From NCBI GenBank assembly GCA_018303895.1, contig JAGVXJ010000026.1, forward strand, positions 1 through 5,374: a DNA stretch of 5,374 nt. Reading direction: 5' to 3'. The notes below the pieces were generated by a model. That model did not search any database and was not told where the DNA came from. It saw nothing but the letters and a program-made list of their open reading frames with translations. Positions 1-4,395 of the stretch are shown piece after piece; position 1 is the stretch's first letter; every line of letters starts with the position of its first letter. The stretch is from Candidatus Pacearchaeota archaeon. Lineage in GTDB: Archaea > Nanobdellota > Nanobdellia > Pacearchaeales > GW2011-AR1. The position numbers and the translations under genes were made by a program.

Positions 1-144
1 TTTCCCTCTGGAATGTTTTGCGAGTATTCAAATAAATGTTTGAGCAAAAAGTTTTTTATCAAAATCTCCGACGGAAAGATAAAAAATTGTTTGGCTAACA
101 GACTTTATGCGAACTATTGCAAATATGTTCGCTTTAAGCCTTGA
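1..144 (+). CDS. possible tiny four-cysteine protein (may be the end of a longer gene)
   Basis: Frame 1 is open from the first base to a TGA at 142-144, giving 47 codons, which is long for chance in sequence this AT-rich. An ATG at 13 would give a 43-residue protein; otherwise this is the C-terminal end of a gene that begins outside the window. The visible product has four cysteines (pattern C-x5-C-x16-C-x9-C), many lysines and aromatic residues, and ends in NYCKYVRFKP. Small proteins with two cysteine pairs are common in archaea and usually bind zinc, so a structural zinc site is a reasonable inference, but I recognise no family. No clear ribosome binding site can be seen before the ATG because the window starts 12 bases upstream. 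The stop lies 89 bases before the xerA ATG, so the two could be neighbours on the same strand, although xerA appears to have its own promoter. Confidence 0.35.
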   Translation, partial: FPSGMFCEYSNKCLSKKFFIKISDGKIKNCLANRLYANYCKYVRFKP

Positions 145-204
145 AAAGGCTGGATTTTTATTCAGTATCTAAAAATTATTGTAATTTGAAAATTAAAACT
201 GAAG

Positions 205-214
205 TTTTTATACT
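205..214 (+). promoter_or_regulatory. candidate archaeal TATA box of xerA
   Basis: The sequence TTTTTATACT is centred about 24 bases before the ATG at 234. That is the spacing expected if transcription starts at or next to the start codon, so the mRNA would be leaderless. There is no Shine-Dalgarno sequence between this element and the ATG, which fits. The element also supports the ATG at 234 over the TTG at 141. Confidence 0.45.
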
Positions 215-233
215 AATCTTTGTTCATTTTTTA

Positions 234-1175
234 ATGAGTTATATTCCAGTAAATATTGAAGAGGCAATTAAAAAGGAATGTTATCGACGGAGATTAAGTC
301 CGCGAACAGCTGAAACATATTTGTCTTGTATTGAAAGATTTATGAAATGGACTAAAAAGGACATAAGATATATTTCCAAAAAAGATGTTCGATTATTTCT
401 CGAATATTTATCTGAAAAAAATTCTGCGGGAAGCACAATGAATGTTTATCATATGGCTTTGCGTTTTCTTTTTGAAAATGTCCTCGAGAAAAGAATGTGG
501 ATTGATATAAAATATTCAAAAACACCGAAGAGATTGCCTGAGTTTTTAACAAAAGAAGAAACAAAAAAATTAATTGATTCTATTATAAATTTCAAACATC
601 AATTGATGATTTGTCTTATGTATTCTGCTGGCTTAAGAGTTTCTGAATTATTGAATTTAAAAGTTAAAGATTTAGAATTAGATAAAGAGAAGTTTGCGAA
701 AACAAATTTTTCACAAAAATTACAAACTTCTCATGAAGAGAATCTTGCAGAAAATAACAAAAAAATAGATTATGCAAAATTCTCTAAAGAATATGGATTT
801 GTTAGAAATGGAAAAGGGGGAAAAGACAGAATAATAATTGTTGCCAAAAATTTAGTTCCTGCTATTAAAAAATTAATTGAAAGAGAAAACTTAATCGATG
901 AGAACTATCTTTTCCAAAGTAATAGAAACGAGAGGTATTCTTCGAGAACAATTCAACAAATAATAAAAAAAGCAATTAAAATTTCTGGAATAAAAAAGAA
1001 AATTCATCCTCACTCTTTAAGACATAGTTTTGCGACGCACTTAATTGAGAACGAGAATTCTTTAAGTGAAGTTCAATCGTTGCTCGGACATAAATCTCCT
1101 GAAACAACTTTAATCTATACTCATATGATTTCTCCGACGATGATTAATATAAAAAGTCCTTTGGAAAGTTTATGA
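234..1175 (+). CDS. xerA: XerA/XerC/D-type tyrosine recombinase with an internal insertion
   Basis: This 313-residue protein is a site-specific tyrosine recombinase. XerA-type enzymes resolve chromosome dimers at a dif site by cutting and rejoining DNA through a phosphotyrosine intermediate. Residues 5-90 look like the SAM-like N-terminal core-binding domain (SPRTAETYLSCIERFMKW), and residues about 105-313 are the catalytic domain. All catalytic residues are visible: Arg135 in SAGLRVSELL, Lys194 in GKGGKDR, His260 and Arg263 in HPHSLRH, His286 in LLGHKSPETT and nucleophile Tyr295 in IYTH. The His286-Tyr295 spacing equals that of XerD. The C-terminus ends in KSPLESL, which I associate with archaeal XerA. 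I chose the ATG at 234 over an in-frame TTG at 141 because it starts directly before the recombinase fold and has a TATA-like element at the right distance. Oddity: residues about 151-186 are an extra lysine- and glutamate-rich segment inside the catalytic beta-sheet. A phage or element integrase is possible but less likely given the short length and Xer-like motifs. Confidence 0.9.
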   Translation: MSYIPVNIEEAIKKECYRRRLSPRTAETYLSCIERFMKWTKKDIRYISKKDVRLFLEYLSEKNSAGSTMNVYHMALRFLFENVLEKRMWIDIKYSKTPKRLPEFLTKEETKKLIDSIINFKHQLMICLMYSAGLRVSELLNLKVKDLELDKEKFAKTNFSQKLQTSHEENLAENNKKIDYAKFSKEYGFVRNGKGGKDRIIIVAKNLVPAIKKLIERENLIDENYLFQSNRNERYSSRTIQQIIKKAIKISGIKKKIHPHSLRHSFATHLIENENSLSEVQSLLGHKSPETTLIYTHMISPTMINIKSPLESL

Positions 1176-1216
1176 TTTTCCTTTAATTTCCATTCGTCCC
1201 TAATGTTGTGAGCAAT

Positions 1217-1903
1217 TTATTTTAAAATGTCAAAATCGTCTCGTATAATGTTTATTGAGAAATCTTCTAGACTTTCAAGCACAATTTCGTGTTCTTTCAT
1301 ATAAGGTTTGATGTTAGTTTCATATTGACTATCTCTCTCATCAAAATATTTTTTTACTTCTTCAGCAGTTTTTTCATTACTTTTTTCTGCTCTTTTAATT
1401 CTTCGATTAATTTCCAATTCTTTTTTACATTGCAAGAAAATACTTACTGAATTGGATTTTTTCTTTTCTAAAAAAACAGTACCCACTCCCTCGATGATTG
1501 TTAAAACTGCATCCCCATATAATAATCGACACTCTTGGGATTTTTTAGCTTTTTTGGGCCAATGATAATAATTATTGCCTTTTTCAAGATTGTAAATAAT
1601 TGCTTTTATGTTTTGTAAAAAATAAGATTCAACAAAAGAAGTGGTATATCTTCCTGTGTGTTCTTTCTTTTGCATATCTTTCCATGTTGCAGTTGCACTA
1701 TTTCTGAGTTTAGTACTAACAACAAAGTCATCCATATCTAGAAGATTAACATTACTATATTTACCCGCTTCTTTTGAAAGAATTTTGCTTAATTCAGTTT
1801 TTCCTGAGCCACCATTTCCTGAAATAAAAATAAATTTCTTATTTGTAGAAATGCAAAACTTAACTATTCTTTTGGCAATTGTATTGAATTTATTCTTTCC
1901 CAT
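1217..1903 (-). CDS. P-loop kinase, uridine kinase-like
   Basis: The 228-residue product has a clear nucleotide-binding P-loop near its N-terminus (FISGNGGSGKTELSK, Walker A at residues 29-36). It then has an acidic LLDMDDF at 54-60, in the place where uridine kinase and phosphoribulokinase relatives keep a catalytic Asp, and a hydrophobic strand ending in IIEGVGTV (136-143), the equivalent of the -EG- motif of those kinases. The segment INRRIKRAEK (165-174) provides lid-type arginines. The rest is charged and soluble, with no membrane helices. The likely activity is ATP-dependent phosphorylation of a small molecule such as a nucleoside; the substrate cannot be read from sequence. It starts 12 bases after the stop of the MFS gene on the same strand, with an AGGGGA just upstream of the ATG, so it is the second gene of an operon. 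It ends convergently with xerA, leaving 41 bases between the two stops. Confidence 0.7.
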   Translation of the reverse strand: MGKNKFNTIAKRIVKFCISTNKKFIFISGNGGSGKTELSKILSKEAGKYSNVNLLDMDDFVVSTKLRNSATATWKDMQKKEHTGRYTTSFVESYFLQNIKAIIYNLEKGNNYYHWPKKAKKSQECRLLYGDAVLTIIEGVGTVFLEKKKSNSVSIFLQCKKELEINRRIKRAEKSNEKTAEEVKKYFDERDSQYETNIKPYMKEHEIVLESLEDFSINIIRDDFDILK

Positions 1904-1915
1904 CTAATTTCCCCT

Positions 1916-2536
1916 TCATTGTCCCAAACTCAAAACTCTTCTCTTTTTCTGGTAGTGTGTGAATTTTGCTTTTGGTAAAATGGTGTCTTTTCTTTTTAGA
2001 TAGAAAAGTATGAAAGCTCCGACGAGAGATAATAGGAAGACAAAGAAGAAAGCAAGTTTAAATCCAAGAGATTGAGAAATTATTCCTCCGATAATTGCTG
2101 CTCCAGCTGAACCGAGAGTAACCAGCGTCGAATATAAACTCCATTCAAAACTTTCATGTTTTTTGTCGAGATGAGTGCTCCAAAGTCCAAGCCAGGTTGG
2201 ATAAACTAAACCGCTTCCGATTCCGTGAATTATTTGTGCCAGGAAAACGGTTTTCATATCATTCGCGAACATATACACAAAAGGAACTACTGCAATCATG
2301 AACGTTCCAATAATTACCCATTTCACTTTATGGTCATGTTTGTCGACGTATTTTGAGAATGGAAGTTGAACAAGACATTTTATAACCATGTAAATTGTTG
2401 CGGCCAAACTCGCCATGAAAATTGTTCCACCGACGATGTTGTCTTTTATAAAAATTGCAAGAATTGGATTTGTCAAACCGAAACCAGTTACCAGAAAAAT
2501 ATCTGAAATCATCAGAAGTTTTATTGTGCGATTCAT
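1916..2536 (-). CDS. half-size (six-helix) MFS-type membrane protein
   Basis: The 206-residue product is an integral membrane protein with six predicted helices at about 6-30, 38-60, 72-92, 96-119, 133-155 and 159-180, followed by a basic tail (KRKDTILPKAKFTHYQKKRR) that should lie in the cytoplasm. It matches the first half of a major facilitator superfamily transporter: an N-P in helix 1, a motif A-like loop between helices 2 and 3 (FSKYVDKHDHKVKW), and a motif C-like glycine pattern in helix 5 (LGSAGAAIIGG). A normal MFS transporter has about 400 residues and twelve helices. No second half is seen downstream, where the kinase gene begins after 12 bases. It may therefore work as a homodimer or be a reduced form. 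I chose the ATG at 2534-2536 because the upstream in-frame GTG (2540-2542) is part of the GGTGA ribosome binding sequence. The substrate is unknown. Confidence 0.75.
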   Translation of the reverse strand: MNRTIKLLMISDIFLVTGFGLTNPILAIFIKDNIVGGTIFMASLAATIYMVIKCLVQLPFSKYVDKHDHKVKWVIIGTFMIAVVPFVYMFANDMKTVFLAQIIHGIGSGLVYPTWLGLWSTHLDKKHESFEWSLYSTLVTLGSAGAAIIGGIISQSLGFKLAFFFVFLLSLVGAFILFYLKRKDTILPKAKFTHYQKKRRVLSLGQ

Positions 2537-2582
2537 TTTCACCTTTTTATTATTTATATCAATACTTTTCTTTTTTTAAATC
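2537..2582 (-). promoter_or_regulatory. promoter and ribosome binding site of the MFS-kinase operon
   Basis: On the minus strand, AAAAAGGTGAAA precedes the ATG; GGTGA (2539-2543) matches the archaeal anti-Shine-Dalgarno and ends close to the start, so this gene appears to have a short leader. A TATA-like GATTTAAA at 2575-2582 would place the transcription start near 2552, giving a leader of about 16 bases. A second AT-rich element, ATATAAATA (2551-2559), lies too close to the ATG to serve a leadered start. Which one is used cannot be decided from sequence alone. Confidence 0.4.
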
Positions 2583-2714
2583 TTTTTTATTAGATTTTGA
2601 AATTCTCGTTGCTCACCATTACTCGCGACCTCGCTCAATTTAAATCAATTCAATTTTCTTATTCGCGAAATCCTCGACCACCAGCGCTCCAACTCGCAAC
2701 TTCGTTCGATAGTT

Positions 2715-2729
2715 CCCGCCCACCCGCCC
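2715..2729 (-). other. G-quadruplex motif with all single-base loops
   Basis: The minus strand reads GGGCGGGTGGGCGGG: four runs of three G separated by loops of exactly one base. This is a perfect match to the canonical G-quadruplex pattern, and one-base loops are known to give very stable parallel quadruplexes. On the plus strand it appears as CCCGCCCACCCGCCC, a possible i-motif. It lies about 180 bases upstream of the MFS start, on the coding strand of that operon. Whether it is transcribed is not known. Confidence 0.8.
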
Positions 2730-2733
2730 ATCG

Positions 2734-2746
2734 GCGCCTTCGGCGC
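2734..2746. other. short GC hairpin next to the G-quadruplex
   Basis: GCGCC (2734-2738) and GGCGC (2742-2746) are perfect inverted complements with a three-base loop. The five-pair, all-GC stem sits four bases from the G-quadruplex motif. It is not followed by a T-run on either strand that would make it a classic bacterial-type terminator. Confidence 0.55.
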
Positions 2747-2830
2747 AAAATCTCTCACGAAATTGCTCGCTTCCTCTCCAACTAAAACTGCTCAAGTTTT
2801 ATTATCAGAAAATATTTTATTCCCCTTCAG

Positions 2831-2843
2831 AAATTAATAAAAA
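2831..2843 (-). terminator. candidate T-rich terminator after the 166-residue gene
   Basis: Directly after the TAA of the minus-strand gene, the minus strand reads TTTTTATTAATTT. Archaeal transcription commonly ends at such oligo-T stretches without a hairpin. The call is tentative because T-runs are frequent in this sequence. Confidence 0.35.
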
Positions 2844-3344
2844 TTAAAAATCTGTCTTTTCATAAAGATAGTCTTTTCCGAGAACGTTCTTTTCAAGTTT
2901 TCCAAAAATATTTGTTGTGCTAAATTTTATGTTGTCATTTCCGAACCATTTTCTTATTTTTCTTCTTAGTTCGTTTAGTCTTACTCGGTATGCATCGCCA
3001 TAAACTTTTATGTCATGATAAAATTCGTAAAAAGCACTTATTTCTTTTTTTTCTACTGCTTCGGCGAAAACCAGAGGCAAATCCTGAATTTTTTCTTTTA
3101 TCCGACTAAGCAAGTCATAATCTTTTTCTTTTCCAGTAAGTTCCATTGTATCAATTAATTCTTTTAGATATTCAACTCTTATTCCTATCTTCTTATTTTT
3201 TTCCGGATTTCCTGATTCAAAGCTCAAATCTGTATCCATTAAAATACTACTAAATTCATTTCCATATCCATCACAAAAAAATTTTGCTCTTTCTCTGAAT
3301 TCAGCAATCATTCTATATCCGTCTGGTTTTCTGCTTTTTCCCAT
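2844..3344 (-). CDS. uncharacterised 166-residue protein
   Basis: I do not recognise this protein. It is 166 residues, soluble and highly charged, with one cysteine (Cys24) and no signal peptide or membrane helix. The N-terminus is basic (MGKSRKPDGYRMIAEFRERAK). The middle, about residues 55-135, looks mainly helical, with an acidic stretch (FAEAVEKKEISAFYEFY) followed by a strongly basic helix (YRVRLNELRRKIRKWFG, 119-135). That helix could bind nucleic acid, but no named fold is evident. It stands alone on the minus strand between two gene-free stretches. Its amino acid content is protein-like, unlike the other frames here. The ATG at 3344 has no Shine-Dalgarno sequence but has a TATA-like element about 26 bases upstream, which suggests a leaderless mRNA. 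An unassigned 59-codon open frame upstream ends at TAATG overlapping this ATG; I treat that as chance. Confidence 0.65.
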   Translation of the reverse strand: MGKSRKPDGYRMIAEFRERAKFFCDGYGNEFSSILMDTDLSFESGNPEKNKKIGIRVEYLKELIDTMELTGKEKDYDLLSRIKEKIQDLPLVFAEAVEKKEISAFYEFYHDIKVYGDAYRVRLNELRRKIRKWFGNDNIKFSTTNIFGKLEKNVLGKDYLYEKTDF

Positions 3345-3365
3345 TATTTTCTCATTTTTTGTGTG

Positions 3366-3374
3366 TTTTTAATT
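3366..3374 (-). promoter_or_regulatory. candidate TATA box of the 166-residue gene
   Basis: The minus strand reads AATTAAAAA here, centred about 26 bases upstream of the ATG at 3342-3344. This is the spacing for a leaderless archaeal transcript, and no ribosome binding sequence is visible between it and the start. Confidence 0.35.
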
Positions 3375-3388
3375 GTTTCTTTTTCTTC

Positions 3389-3464
3389 GTTGCTCACCAT
3401 TCCCCCCAATTTCTTACACTGAATTTTTTCTTCCCTGCTCCCTGTCCTTTTTGTTGTGAGCAAC
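3389..3464. repeat. 76-bp segment bracketed by a perfect 9-bp inverted repeat
   Basis: GTTGCTCAC (3389-3397) is matched by its exact reverse complement GTGAGCAAC (3456-3464). The 58 bases between them are pyrimidine-rich on the plus strand (C6 run at 3402-3407, TTCTTCCCTGCTCCCTGTCC). Each arm is a copy of a motif that recurs elsewhere in the window. It could be a small intergenic element or a stem in an RNA; no gene is seen in it. Confidence 0.5.
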
Positions 3465-3483
3465 TCAAGATATTTTTTCTTGA
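3465..3483. other. small hairpin
   Basis: TCAAGA (3465-3470) and TCTTGA (3478-3483) form a six-pair inverted repeat with a seven-base T-rich loop. It directly follows the inverted-repeat element. Its role is unknown; a factor binding site or part of a terminator are both possible. Confidence 0.35.
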
Positions 3484-3522
3484 TAAAATTCTCGTTCTCT
3501 TCAAAATTCCTTTTGGGGTAAT

Positions 3523-3748
3523 TCTTTTAAGGAAAAGTTTTGGAAATGAATAAAAACTTTCAATAAAAAGACTTAATCTAAATAAAAATAAAATCTTTTA
3601 AGGAAAAGTTTTGGAAATGAATAAAAACTTTCAATAAAAAGACTTAATCTGAATAAAAATAAAATAAAATCTTTTAAGGAAAAGTTTTGGAAATGAATAA
3701 AAACTTTCAATAAAAAGACTTAATCTAAATAAAAATAAAATCTTTTAA
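3523..3748. repeat. three near-identical 71-76 bp tandem repeats plus a partial fourth
   Basis: Full copies start at 3523, 3594 and 3670, each with TCTTTTAAGGAAAAG; the next copy starts at 3741 but keeps only TCTTTTAA before diverging. The periods are 71, 76 and 71. Copy 2 differs from the others by one substitution (AATCTGAA for AATCTAAA) and a five-base extension of its A-rich end; otherwise the copies look identical. The unit length is not a multiple of three and the frames are interrupted, so it is non-coding. Each unit holds an inverted repeat, AAAGTTTT and AAAACTTT, with an 11-base loop (3534-3541 and 3553-3560 in copy 1). The copies are adjacent with no variable spacers, so this is a minisatellite and not a CRISPR array. 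The array ends at the scpB promoter. Confidence 0.9.
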
Positions 3749-3750
3749 AC
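3743..3750 (+). promoter_or_regulatory. candidate TATA box of scpB, formed by the edge of the repeat array
   Basis: TTTTAAAC is centred about 25 bases before the ATG at 3771, the leaderless archaeal spacing, and there is no Shine-Dalgarno sequence before the ATG. Its first bases (TCTTTTAA) are the partial fourth copy of the tandem repeat, and an A-rich stretch precedes it, as expected for a BRE region. Each upstream repeat has the related TCTTTTAAGG. Confidence 0.45.
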
Positions 3751-3770
3751 AACTCTTTCCTAATTTCTTA

Positions 3771-4394
3771 ATGGATGTTTCGAGTAAAACTCTTGAGGAG
3801 ATAGAAGGTGAAAAGGAACGAGAAAATATGCGTCTTGTTGAAGCGATTTTTTTTGTTTCAGGCAGATTTTTAACGATGCCAGATTTAATTTCTCTTTCTG
3901 ATTTAAATCCTTTAATAATTAGAGAACTTCTTGAAAAAATAAAAGATAAATATTCTAAAGATGATTCTGCCGTCGAGATTGTTGAGAAAAATGGAATGTG
4001 GAAGATGGATGTGCGACAGGAATTTTCTTTTATAGTTAACAAACTTGCGACGGGCAGTGCAGAGTTTACAAAAGCCGAGCAGGAAACTTTGGCGATTATT
4101 GCTTACAAACAACCAATAAAGCAATCTGTTGTTATAAAAATTCGAGGAAACAAGGGATATGACCATGTGAAAAAATTTGAAGATTTGGGTTTAATAAATA
4201 AGAAAAAAATTGGACATACAAATGAGCTTAGTTTGAGCGATGAGTTTTTTGAATATTTTAACGTCGGTGAGAATGATAGTCTGAAAACAGTTGTTGATGG
4301 GGTTCTTTTACCAAAAGAACCTACAATGGTAGAAAAAGTAAAATTGAAAAAAAGTCCGGAAGAAGAAAAAAATTCTAACACGGTGGAAAATTAA
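3771..4394 (+). CDS. scpB: segregation and condensation protein ScpB
   Basis: This 207-residue protein is the ScpB (kite) subunit of the SMC-ScpAB condensin-like complex, which compacts and segregates the chromosome. ScpB dimers bind the kleisin ScpA. The first winged-helix domain covers about residues 19-93 (RLVEAIFFVSGRFLTMPDL). The second, about 98-166, carries the family's most recognisable stretch: FTKAEQETLAIIAYKQPIKQ, then VIKIRGNKGYDHVKKFEDLGLI, and later SDEFFEYFNV. The C-terminal tail (about 185-207) is lysine- and glutamate-rich and probably disordered. The length is normal for the family. The ATG at 3771 is preferred because of the TATA-like element 25 bases upstream; a later ATG at 3828 would cut into the start of the first domain. 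scpA is not in the window, although the two are often neighbours. It is followed one base later by a glycosyltransferase gene, so the two are probably co-transcribed. Confidence 0.92.
   Translation: MDVSSKTLEEIEGEKERENMRLVEAIFFVSGRFLTMPDLISLSDLNPLIIRELLEKIKDKYSKDDSAVEIVEKNGMWKMDVRQEFSFIVNKLATGSAEFTKAEQETLAIIAYKQPIKQSVVIKIRGNKGYDHVKKFEDLGLINKKKIGHTNELSLSDEFFEYFNVGENDSLKTVVDGVLLPKEPTMVEKVKLKKSPEEEKNSNTVEN
4382..4386 (+). promoter_or_regulatory. ribosome binding site of the glycosyltransferase, inside the end of scpB
   Basis: GGTGG lies nine bases before the ATG at 4396, within the last codons of scpB. It matches the core of an archaeal Shine-Dalgarno sequence. It supports the start chosen and suggests translational coupling to scpB, in contrast to the apparently leaderless first gene of the pair. 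Confidence 0.45.
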
Positions 4395-4395
4395 G

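Larger units (their letters stand above)
2606..2785. other. gene-free GC-rich island, rich in TCG/CTCG words
   Basis: Between the MFS gene and the 166-residue gene there are about 300 bases without a credible gene. Its core is strikingly different from the surroundings: bases 2701-2760 are about 62% GC by my count (37 of 60), against a background dominated by A and T. It repeats short words such as CTCG, TCGC and TTCG (for example TTCGCGAA at 2662-2669) and includes one copy of the TTGCTCACCATT motif at 2609, a C-tract/G-tract element at 2715-2729 and a GC hairpin at 2734-2746. Open frames across it translate into proline-, arginine- and serine-rich sequence with no resemblance to a protein domain. 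It could be a structured RNA, a small intergenic element, or a recently acquired fragment. Confidence 0.6.

Noticed and set aside
141..233. TTG start for xerA at 141, adding 31 N-terminal residues
   Set aside because: The extension is hydrophobic and unlike Xer N-termini, TTG is a weak start, and the ATG at 234 has a TATA-like element at leaderless spacing.
2540..2542. GTG start two codons upstream for the MFS gene
   Set aside because: This GTG is part of the GGTGA ribosome binding sequence, and the ATG at 2536 follows directly.
2548..2565. TTATATC near the MFS promoter as one arm of a dif site
   Set aside because: No matching inverted arm is found six bases away on either side; it is better explained as AT-rich promoter sequence.
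2597..2785. Plus-strand 62-codon frame across the GC-rich island
   Set aside because: The Pro/Arg/Ser-rich translation mirrors the CTCG/TTCG word bias, and no family resemblance or start signal is seen.
2600..2785. tRNA, SRP RNA or RNase P RNA in the GC-rich island
   Set aside because: GTTCGATAG lacks the T-loop consensus continuation and no acceptor stem pairs around it; the conserved cores of SRP and RNase P RNA are not seen on either strand.
3344..3522. 59-codon open frame on the minus strand ending in TAATG, overlapping the start of the 166-residue gene
   Set aside because: It has no ATG until codon 42 (product MVSNEEKETIKN...), and purine-rich strands rarely contain stops by chance. 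The last 18 codons could be a leader peptide but nothing supports this further.
3359..3553. Plus-strand 64-codon frame over the pyrimidine-rich segment
   Set aside because: The translation is a low-complexity Phe-rich sequence running into the tandem repeat, with no ribosome binding sequence or domain.
3533..3561. dif-like Xer recombination site inside each tandem repeat (two arms of about 8 bases over about 28 bp)
   Set aside because: The central spacer is 11 bases and not about 6, and the arms do not resemble the archaeal dif arms I recall. The size match alone is not enough.
3523..3748. CRISPR array
   Set aside because: The units are contiguous and near-identical over their whole length, with no variable spacers and no cas genes.
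3725..4381. Minus-strand open frames opposite scpB
   Set aside because: They are antisense shadows of the clearly recognisable ScpB coding sequence, with Ser/Phe-rich translations.
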